DNA of 64,000 nucleotides, taken from positions 15,567,740 through 15,631,739 of the forward strand of contig NC_069099.1 of the NCBI RefSeq assembly GCF_947172395.1, read 5' to 3'. Under the pieces are notes generated by a model. That model was not told the origin of the DNA, searched no databases, and saw only the letters and a program-made list of their open reading frames with translations. This stretch comes from Bicyclus anynana. Lineage: Eukaryota; Arthropoda; Insecta; Lepidoptera; Nymphalidae. Below, one piece after another: positions 10,901 to 22,900 of the stretch. The stretch's first letter is position 1. Each line of letters starts with the position of its first letter. A program made the translations under genes and the position numbers.

Positions 10901-13900
10901 GAACTGCATAACTAATATTTTTTTAACTAAAAAAAAACTTTTTATTGTTCTCGTACTAAGTAATTTATATAATTCCGACTATCCATGTAACACACGCCTT
11001 TATCTATCCTTGCATTTTAAAATACGTCAACCTAATTTCTACACTATATGAGCCGAACTGCATGACTAATATTTTATTTATTTATACTTTATTGCACAAA
11101 CTTGTAACATTTATTTTATTTTTTAATTTAATACTATATTTAATAACTAAAAAAGTAAAAAGTAGAATGAATGCGGGATGGATGAAATGGCGACAGGTCT
11201 CAGGTGTACTATGTGACCCGCGAATGCCTCTTAGACTTAAGGGTAAAATATACAAAACGGTTGTAAGACCTGTCGTGCTGTATGGATCAGAATGTTGGGC
11301 GGTGAAAGGGATGGATAGTAAACGAATGCATGTGAACGAAATGCGTATGTTGAGATGGATGTGTGGTGTGACAAGAATAGATAAAATAAGGAATGAGTAT
11401 AGAAGAGGAAGTCTGAAGGTGGCGCCAGTAACAGAAAAATTGAGGAGTAGAAGGTTAGCTTGGTATGGACATTTAATGCGTAAAAAGGAAAGTCATATTA
11501 CTAGAAAAATGTTGAATGTGCAAGTGGAAGGTCATAAGAGGAGAGGAAGGCCAAAGAAGAGATGGTTGGATTGTGTGAAAGAGGACATGTGTGTAAAAGG
11601 AGTGGATGATGAGTTGACAAGTAATAGAAACGAATGGAAAAGATTGACATATTTTTCCGACCCCACTTAAGTGGGATAAGGGTAAGGAGATGATGATGAC
11701 TATATTTAATAACTAAAAAATAAAAACTTTTTATGTTTTCATACAAAGTAAATCAAATCTATCCTTGCATTTTAAAATACGTCAAACACTTGGCTACGTC
11801 ATAATTTATTATGTATAAGGATGTGTTTATGGCTACGGCTCTTATAAGTATAGTAATTAGTTAGACGTATTTTAAAATGCAAGGATAGATAAAGGCGTGT
11901 GTTACATGGATAGTCGGAATTATTTCAATTACTTAGTATGAGAACATAAAAAGTTTTTTTTTAGTAAAATATTAGTCATGCAGTTCGGCTCCTATAGTAG
12001 ACTCGTCAACACCATGAAGTTATGGGAAATACTCCTAAGCAACCTTCGTTATTTGCGTAGACCTTGGTGTCGGCTATCACCCTATAGAGTAAGTCGCATA
12101 ATTTACGGGGCATGTATGGCTAGACACTTCTTTCTTCAGGTAAAGAAGAAAGAGCTTCTAGAACGGCTAGCTAAAGAGCAACGGCGCGTCAGCGACCTGT
12201 CTGTTGGAAATGCTAAGTTTATCGGTAAGTAGGCATTTGGTTACCAAATACAGACGTCTACGATTTCGACCGCCCTTAAATATCCTTAATCAGCTCCTGT
12301 AGCAAAACCTGTTCTTGTTCTCACTTGTCCAGATTTGACAACGTCGAAATGTGTTAACTTTATGCAAGTTTGTTGTGGGCTCTTCTCGGACCAAGGCGCC
12401 CCCTTGGACCCCTCGTACGTTTAATTTTAAGTTTTCGTCGATTCTTATTACCATTAGATTAAATTAAATTATGACATTACTTGTCATTCCAAAAGTGCTT
12501 GTAAACTAAGCCTAATTGAAATAAATGATGTTTTTTTATTTTTTCATTTATTTATTTATTTACAACCGGACCCGGTCAAGTTTCAGGGGATTGATGGGGG
12601 GGGGGGGGGGTAAAGTTTAGTCGTTATACGAAACCTACCAAAAATAAAAACATAAAACTTAGGTACATAAGTCCTTTGTATATTACACTGATTTAAAAAA
12701 CAAATCAATTCAATCACTGTGTGTGTCGTGTGGTAGAAAATGTGGGACATGCGGGACACATCCAACGTTTTACGGGACTGTTTTACTATTTATTTCAAAG
12801 CGGGATTACATCTAGCATTACGGGACGGACCCGCAGAATACGGGGGTTGGCCGCCTTACCTTTATTGTACTTGTTTCAGGGGAGCTGTACAAGCTGGGAA
12901 TGCTGACCAGCAAAATTATGACCTACTGCATGAAAAATCTGGTCAACGAAATGAATGAAGAAAATCTAGAAAGCCTTTGCAAACTCCTTACAACTATAGG
13001 CCAAAAGATGGAGAACGATTACAACCATCTATATTTAAAAAATGAACTAGATGACATATTCAAGACGTTATATGCAATAGATTTTCGGAAAACAAACGGG
13101 GTCAGTAGCAGGGTGCGATTCATAATCCAGGATGTTATTGATCTGCGAAATAAATCTTGGATTACAAAGGATGAAAGGATATCCAAACAACCCAAGACGA
13201 TGGACCAGATAATAGAGGAAGCGGAGCAACAGAAAACAAATATTAAGGTGAGTTATCACCATTTATTGCCATTCCAAGGATTGTCCGTTTCAGGTCCAAT
13301 CTTGTACCCCGTATTATTAAAATTTAAAAAATACATGGATTTTATTAAAATCTAAATAATTAAGTGAATAAATCTAACTAAATAAAAAGAAAAATGAAAA
13401 CCCAAGATTTTGAGTTATATCAAGATGGCGCCTTTAAAGCAACATGAGTCATGTTTGCATTTGACGTTTGCTGTCAATCGTCATGTCATGTAACATGACA
13501 TGACGATTGATATTCATGTCAAATCGACTACTGCATAGAAAACGTCATTATTAACCTTATTTAGTGTTGCATTTCTTGGGAGAGAATGAATATTATTTAT
13601 TATGAATGAAAATAAATTCGTAGATTTGTAGAATCAAAAATAGTTCAAAAAAATATTTTATTTTATTTCCGCCAGGGTACAATGACTGATCCTGGGCTCC
13701 ATACAATTTTGGACCATCTCCTTTATTTACTTCAAATAGGCTTTTGAAGAAGAACCAAAGTCACTGATATAGCTCAGCGAGTCGCGAAGCTGGAGTGGCA
13801 ATGGGCCACATAGTTCGAAGAGCCGATGGACGTCAGGGTCCCAAGGTGCTGGGTTGGCGACCCCGCACCGGAAACCGCAGTGTTGGTTGACCCCCCACTA

Positions 13901-16900
13901 CGCTGCCCACTGATCGAGGTTGACCGAGGACATAAATCGGGTTGCAGGGAGCAGCTGGATGCTAGCGGCTCGAGACCGTTTTGTTTGGAAGTCCATGCAA
14001 GAGACCTATCGGCTGTCATTGATGATGACGAGGCTTTTGAAGAAATAAAAAAAAATACAAGCTGTTTTGAAAATTCAAAAGTGAGATGAGCTGGCAAGAA
14101 ACAGCAGTAGCTATTTTTAAATACTAGTATATATAGTTTATGTATTTTTGTGCAAAGGAAAACACAGCTGATTGGTTCCTTGAATTCTGTCGTTAATCAT
14201 CATCCGTCGTCGTCGTCGTCGTCAACGTCATCGTCATCCTCATCATCTATAGACATGTCCATGTCTATAGATGATGAGGATGAACTTCTAGACATAAATC
14301 TTTCGTAGGAACAATATAGGATTAGTCGTTAAAGTTAAAGTTAAAGCCATGTATCAAACTGTAAGACAACAATGCTGCTAGGAACAAATACGATCGGCGG
14401 AATTACGAATCGGAAGTTTTGTCACCAAAACCTCTATCACTAACTAGCTCGATGTATTTATGCTTATCTTCGGAACTACTGTTGAGTGACCCGTTGTGAT
14501 GATGCAGTTTTTACAGATCGATTATACAGTATACACGTATATTCTATGATCCTTAAATAATAATTGTTTTTTAGTTCATTAACGATTGTCCAAGTCGAGA
14601 TGAGCGCAGAGGCAATGTCAGGAGACAAGCCTCCAACTCAATTATAGGCAACCAGAACCAATGGAAGGCTGTAACACTCAACACGCAAAAGGTACCACCG
14701 TATTATAGTCTACGGCCATCCTACTCCTACTAATATTATAAACGCGAAAGTTTGTATAGATGTTTGGATGTTTGTTACTCTTTAACACCGCTACTGCTGA
14801 AGCGATTTGGCTTAAATTTGCAATGGAAATAGATTTTTCTCTGGATTAACACAATATATGCTACTTTTTATCCCGAAAAATCCATGGTTTCCCGAGATTT
14901 GCGAAAACTGATGATTTTAATGATATGAATGTTTGTTACTCTTTCACGCCTCGACTACTTAACCGAATAGCTGAAATTTGGTATTGAGATATATTATAGC
15001 ATGGATTAACACATAGGCTACTTTTTATCCCGGAAAAAATCCATGGTTCCCGAAAGATTTGTGAAAACCTAAATTCCACGCGGATCTTGTATCTTGTATA
15101 TGTATGTATATCATATTCTTTATTACCTCATATTTTCATTATTATCGTTGTCAACTTTGTTGGCAAAAGAAATTATATCTAAGTGGGTGCCAAATTCTAC
15201 AGTTTATAAAACTTATAAACATAACATCATCATTCAGGTTATATAATTATTATAAAAATATTAATAATAATGTAGTTCAAGATTTTTTTAAATTCTACCC
15301 CGAAAAAGTTGTTGAAGGGGTTGAAGATTTTTTAATATTAATCGTTTTAAAAGACTAGTAAACTATAAAAAAAAATCATGCGGACGAAGTCGCGGGCGTC
15401 CGCTAGTATTACCATTCAATCCAATATTGGTCTCGGCTGCTTTCTAATTGATTACCTTGGTTAGTAATTAAGTAAGTTCTAATTGAGTAACTTGATATTT
15501 TTCTTTTTAGTTTTTAAATTTCATATTATAAGCAATCATGTTTTTTATTTATTTTATTTATATTATTTTCCGTTTCAGAATCTTATTAGAATTAAATTAG
15601 CACCACCCACCTGGCGTCATAATGCCTCCAGAACCACCCGCGGTTCTGTGGATACTGTTCAAAATCCTCCATCGCACAGTAAGTATCTTCTTCTTCTTCT
15701 TCTTAGGGAGCCTGTCCGACTAGCGAAGGACAGTCCAAATTTTTAATCAGGTCACTTTTGGGGGCAAGATAGAAATCTATCTATCTATATATATAAAAAT
15801 TAATTGCTGTTCGTTAGTCTCGCTAAAACTCGAGAACGGCTTAACGGATTTATCTTATCTTGGTCTTGAAATGTTCGTGGAGGTATAGGGAAGGTTTAAA
15901 AGGTGAGAAAAAATCAAATAATTTCCGGGAAAACTAGGGTAGGAGTAGGGTAGGGGTAGGGTAGAGTAGGGTAGGGGTAGAGGTATAGAAGGGTAGAGTA
16001 GGGATAGAGAATAAGTGCACTTATGTCAAAACGAAGCTTGACCGGGTCCGCTAGTACAAAAAAAAAATTCTCCAATGTAAGAGCTTGGATTTCAAATACG
16101 GCTTTTCTAACTATGTGCCTTTACCATTACTAACTTTAACTTCGTTTAATATGATTTCCTAGAATGACTACACACAGTCAGGTTTTTTGAGTAATATATT
16201 TATTTATTTAGATACCAACAATAGCCGTGTCGTTTCTTCAACATCGCGGTCCAGTTCTGGGCGCGGAAATATCAATACCGCTATCAAGCGTCCAGAAAAA
16301 ACCTTGCCCCAAGAGCCACTGTCCGAGGGTATGAAGAGGAAGGTCAAACTGCTCGTCATGGAGAATCTTGTCAATCCCAATGATGAAGAGTTCGTGTCAG
16401 AGTTCAAGGACACATTGCCTGGCCTGTACCACTCTGCTGCTGTCACTGAAATTCTCAACATCGCTCTAGAAAAGTAGGTTTTTTATGGTCAATAGGCTTG
16501 CGCTTGACTATTATGCCTGATTGTCAAGCGACTATCAGGCATGATTGCAATCGCGAATATTTTAATGAGCCATTATTCTCTAAAATGGAATTTTCGCGAT
16601 GACTGGTCAAATAACGTTTTTAGTGACATTAGGTAATCGTAAGTATAGGACAAAATATGATTTATAACCATCAAAAACTGTTGAGCACACCACAATAGAA
16701 TTTGTAAATTCCTAAAAATACTTTGTTGTAAATGTTTTCTTTTGTTCCCCTGTCTTTGTGTTTTAACCGACTGCAAAAAGGAAGAGGTTCTCGAGTCTTA
16801 TGTTTTTATCATTTGTGGTTTAATTATTTCTTTGTTGCAGATCAACAAAAAATGTTCAGATTATCGCGAAATCTACGAATCGCCTCATATCGAGTGGTAC

Positions 16901-19900
16901 TGTTTCTGGTGAACATTTCTTGTCTGGTGTGACTGGTATTATGGAGTGCGCGCCAGATTTGTATATAGATATACCCATGTTATATGAATATTTAGGGAAA
17001 TTCACTGCACCGCTAATAGAAGGAAAGGTACAATTACTTATAATTAACTAAATGACGCCCTGCGTTTTCCGTACACTAAATAATGATATTCTACTCCATG
17101 GGATAGACGATAATAAATTCATCATCATTTTGCTTAAATGTAAGGAACCCCAATTTCAAATATTCTTTTTACCATTTTCACGTATTAATATACATATTCA
17201 TACCAAGCTTTTTAGTTTTAACAGACTCTGAGTTATCTTACCAACGACTTTATCTTTTTATTTAGCAACGGAATTTGTATGCAATTTTCGATTTTTAAGT
17301 TGGTGGACTATAACTCTTTCAATAGCATAGCTATTATGGTTTTCCTTGTAATTTCATTATATATCCTACTTTCGAGATTTTTTTCACGTATCCATAAATT
17401 ACCGTTACTTAACATCTTTTTAACAAAAAAAACAAATATCTTCAAAACCGTCTTCAAAATCAAAAGATAAACTAAAAAGCGAAAAATAATATACCTACTA
17501 TGTGTTACCGTCTGATCACTTTGAAGGATGTGTCAAACCAATGGCGTATAAATTAAAGCTGTTTTTGAAACAACCATCTGAAAATTTTTAAATTTTATGA
17601 TTCAAACGGCTTGAGATAATGCATTACTGTACTGTACGTGTGTACTGTAGCACATGCGATGTTATTTTTCTCTTTTTGGTTTATTTTTGTGATTTGGAAG
17701 TCGGTTAAACTTTTTTGTTAAAAAGATTTTATTTTTTCTGTTTTTAGTGTGTCCTAGCATATATTTAACTATTTTTTTGTATGTGTTTGTTCTTTACAAA
17801 TAGTCAACTGACGTGTCAAAAGTGCTTGTAAATTGAGCCTACTTGAAATAAATTATTTTTAGTAGGTTAAGGTAGGGTAGGGGTAGAGTATCACGCGGAC
17901 GAAGTCTCGGGCATCGGCTATTAGGTATTATATAGTATGGATATGTCACGAATAACGTCAATTTCTAGGAGTAATAGAATTTCCTAAATCAGTTTAGTAG
18001 ACCCAGAGATTACCCACCACAAAGTTTACCTCTTTATAATATTTTTAAGTTTATACCTACAATAAAGATGATCTTTTATTTCAGTTAAAAACTCTAATGC
18101 GATTATAAAAACTGTCTCTATATTATCGATGTTTCATAGTTGTAATCGTGTTCGTCAGTTAAAGAGCTCCGTAAAAATACGTTTTTTTTTTTGTAAAGTT
18201 GAATGGTGTAAAAAACAGGCAAAACTTTTTGCTTAGTTTAAGATATAATATACCTACCAAATCTAGGCTCGTTTTCCCCAGAAAATGGCGAAAAATTTTG
18301 TTCGTGAATTTGGGTGCGATACTGATCTTTCTTTATTAATTGGTCTGAGGTTGAAAACGTACATTAATAAATAAATCTACCATTGAATAATAGTTAATTT
18401 AGATGCTATAGCTTGGCAACTTCGTTCGTAACACTCCCGATGTTACGCGCGGGGCGGGTGGCGTGTAACGATGAATGAAAAACCCACCCAGTGCACGTCA
18501 CTTTCCCGCACGCACGATTTCACACCAGCGCAGTCTTCCCGCCCGTCGCCCGCATATCATGGGAGTGTCATCAACAAACTTAAAAACTTAACTTATAAGT
18601 AGTAACCAAATAATTTCTAAAATAAATGTTTCTATTTGTTTTAGCACATTACATTTGCACAGTTATTCGGGATATGTCAAAATATTATAAAATCTAATCA
18701 TGGGCATTTATTCTTAAGACCTCTAATCAGAGATTTAATAGAAAGTGCGGGGTCTTCTTTCGTAAAAATGATTTGGTCACAAAATAGCTTGGAACTGAAA
18801 CAATGGATCAATGAAGAACAGGTACTTGTATGTTGGGTCATTACATTTTAACCGACTTTATAAAATAAGAAATATCATATATAGATATTGTAGGAAATAG
18901 AAGTCTGAGACGGGTATGATGTCAGGTCAGGTAATTCTTTAAGGGTACTTGGATAGGCGGGGAAAGTGACTTGAGTGGAAAAGGGGAGTGTTGGTTAACC
19001 GCTAAGGACGTCTTTAACCCTACACACTACGTGCACAAGTGCGTGACTCGACTCAAGGTCATTCTATCCCATTCTAGGGTCCTATTTTGGTTACAGTTTG
19101 ATTTGTTAATTAAGTTGTCCTGACAAATGTTGTGAATCATAACCTTTGTTCGACATTGGTTTCTTATTTTTGTAATCCGTGAGTCTGCTAAAAATATAGA
19201 TACCTACTTATATCTAAAAGTAAATAAAAAATAACGGTTTTTTATAATTTTTTTCTGCATTTTTCATTAAGCGTTTTTGGTTTTACATTTTTTAATTTAT
19301 TAGTTCTTATTACAGATTCCGAAATGGCTAGAAGACAATAAGTTCGATTTCTTGGTGGACGACAAGGCTACCGAGGCAGAGAAACGTTTGTCTGCAATTC
19401 ATTCAAAATTCATTAAAAAAACACAGAGCATTCTCTTGCAGCTTATGAATTCTGAAGAAAACTGTGAATGCATATTAGAATGGATTCGGGTAATTAACAA
19501 GTTCGTTCAATCCGCGAGTTAATACTTACCCGACAAGGGCAAACCAAAAAGAACAGGTTTTTTTATGGTAGATAATCGTCGAAAACCATCGTTTCAAACA
19601 GTTCAACACATAGAAAAGCATGCAAGGAACACATGCTTTAGTATATAGTTTGAGTGCTAGATATGTACCTATACCTATGTGTGTTCATTAATTTTAATGC
19701 TTTTTTTATTTATTTAGCTGTTTTACAGATCCTACAGACCAACATATTTTTTTTTTATAAAAAAGAAATTTTCAAATCGATACAGGCGTCTCAGAGTAAT
19801 CGAGTAACATACACACAAAAAAACATAGACTCGAATTGAAAACCTCCTCCTTTTTTGAAGTCGGTTTAAAACAATTATACATATTATAATACAGATTGGA

Positions 19901-22900
19901 GTCTTGCTTGCTACAACTATCCATAATCAATTTCATTAAATAAATACGTTTTCACTAATGTTTATAGTTATATGTATATTCGATATAAACGATTTTTTTA
20001 TGTGTCTGTTTGTCGACTATTCTCTGGGACAGCTGAACCGTAACAAAACAATCAGATTCCCATAAAACCAATAATAACACAAACACGGTTTCTACGCAGA
20101 ATAACGTAGGTGCGTCGTCAACAGAGGATTGGTTCATGCGGGCTCTGATCCAAGCGATCTGTGAGCACGCACTGTCCGGAGACAACGCACGCTTCAGTTA
20201 CGAGCGCATGGCCCAGTACTCGCCACTCATAAGCGAGTTTGGGCACTCTAGAGAACAGAGGGAAGCGAACTGTCTCCTCGGGATCCAACAGTTAATGCTT
20301 CAGCTCCAGTATCCTCCAGGTTGGTTAAGAAAGAAAGAAAGAAAATAAAGTTTATGGAGCCCAGGTCAAGTCATTGTACCCTGGCGGAAATAAAAGAAAA
20401 TGTTTTTTTTAACTATTTTTGATTATACAAATCTACGAATTTACTTTAATTCTTTCGAAATAATATTAATTATCTCCCGAGAAATGCGACACTATTATGG
20501 GTAATAATGGCGGATTGATGACGTTTTCAATGCAGTAATCAATTTGACGTTTGCTGTCTGTCAATTGTCATGTCATAGTTGCTTTAAGGGCGCCATCTTG
20601 ATAAAACTCAAAAACTTGGGTTTTAATTTTATTTATTTATTTTTAATTAGTTACATTTATTCATTTTAATAAATTTTAATAAGATCCTTGTATTTTTTTG
20701 ATTTTGATGATCCTGTATTATATTCCTGTATATTATTTAAAATCATAAAAATACAAGAGTGGACCTGAAATGGACCATCTCCTTTATTCATCTCTAAAAG
20801 TTACAGACAGTCAATAAATACCCTATCCTTATGACAGCATGTCTGTCTGTAACCCTTAAAAAGAAAGAGTGTACAGCTCAGCATATGCCGTGCACTATAT
20901 ACAAGCGTAATACACGACTGATTTTCAGCTGAGACCCGTGTGACGACATAGCTATTATGAATACATTCAAATAAACTAAATTTAAATAAGCAGCAAATAT
21001 GTGTTACAATTTAAAATAAATAATTACAACACAAAACGTTATTGCACAAAATCACTAAAGCGCTACGCTGCCTCACAAACACCTGAGCTCAAGTCATCAA
21101 ATACCCTCTTAATCATTAATCATACCAACACTGATACCCTTCCCACAATGACATAAATAATGAATATCACCTCTAATCCAGGAACTTGTATCATAGGTGT
21201 GTGGGCTGCTTCGGTGCAAAGCGCATGACACAGTATTCACGCCAAATCAGCTAGTTCGACCACTCCAAATAACAGAGGGAAGCCAATTCATCATGTCAGG
21301 CTGTTTGTATGTCCCACTACAATACCTCTTCTTGGTACGATTCAAAACTTAGCAACTACATTAAGTGGCAGTGACTTACTATTTCCTGGCGATGGTTCTT
21401 CCACTTTATACTAGGTGAACCAACCTATCGTTCGTCAACCTGGGGTGCGATTCCGCTACTTTTTTCTCGCCGATGTAATATTCGCCTATTAACAAGTTTT
21501 ATTGGAATTTGAACTTTATTTCTATGGGGTGCCAAAAATAAAAAATCCCTAACGTTGTCTGTGAAGTTTCCATGGAAACCAACGATGTCACAGCGCTGTA
21601 ACTTTACAGAATGCGGGATCTGAATTGTGATGCATATATGTCTCTATAATTTCATATATTAAGTTTGTGTTCATGGTATCAGTACAAAGAAATGTTTCTT
21701 TATTTACAGGTTTAGCGATAGAAATATTCCAATTTCTGCTCGAGCAATACATAATATCCGTGGAAGGTTTCACTGCGTGGGAAGTGTCAGAATTGGAGCC
21801 GGAAGGCAAAGGTATGAGTATGTATACTATTTTGTCAAACAACGAACGAAAGAATGTAACTCGTTTTCCGACTGTTTCTGTTAATAATAATAATAATATC
21901 GTTTATTTGCAAGAATTACCGTTCCTTACAGCATTCAACCAAATTAATAGTGTGCAAGTACATGGTGAAAAAGAAAAAAATACAAACAGTGAAATAAAAT
22001 TAAGAAAAATATAAATGTTTGTGTGTTTGTCTCTTTGGGACGCTCTGATGTAATCTATACCACAGTAAAAATATACTCACATACAGGGTGTATATCTATA
22101 CTCACAAACGTATAGCGATCCCTTTAAGGGGTGTTAGTAGGAATCATTAGCTATCAAATTAAATCTATACTAATATTATAAAGCTGGTGAGTTTGTTTGT
22201 TTGATTGAACGCGCTAATCTCAGGAACTACTGAAAAATTCTTTCAGTGTTAGATAGCCCATTTATCGAGGAAGGCTTTAACGGGAACCATGCGGGTGAAA
22301 CCGCGCGGCGTCAGCTAGTTGGGTTATATTGTACCGATTTCGAAAAAAAGAAGCTTTCCTCTTTTTTTTTAAGAAATATGGGTTACACTACTTTAAAGTG
22401 GATTATTAAATAAAACTTACGTATTAGCGGTTTTTTGGTGTTTAACCGTTTAACCGTAGGTAGATAACCTAACACATTACATAATAATAATAAAAAAAGA
22501 ACACAAATATACTGTTTTTGAATGATATACATAAAGAATCTAAAAATATTTAAAAGTTTTTCGGTAAAAGACTTTATGCAAATTAATTTCATAAAATTAC
22601 TTTCGTAACGTTATCAGCATAGCTGTTTTAAAACAAGTATTAGCTATCCAACGAAATATTAAGAAATTGCGGACGCCCGCGACTTCCTCCGCGTGAAAGT
22701 TAATGTAAACTTTCAACTACCCCTACCCTACTCCTACCTTACCCTACCCATTAAGGATGCACACGCGACGGAAGCTTAAAAAATGGAGTAACTTCTCCCG
22801 TTTCCTTTCCGTTTCGTTTCCCAACATTTCCCTTCACTGCTCTGCTCCTATTGATCGTAGCGTGATGAAAAGTACACTATAACTTGCCCAGGAGTATGAA

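Noticed and set aside
11062..11670. Host gene of 202 codons
   Set aside because: The motifs are those of an RTE reverse transcriptase tail, and a second copy of its end lies at 2373. The first 33 residues are translated A/T-rich UTR-like sequence.
20033..20099. Earlier acceptor (GGGACAG before 20033) for the W2 exon
   Set aside because: All three frames from that point hit stops before the conserved W2 motifs. The acceptor before 20100 keeps phase 0 and the reading frame.
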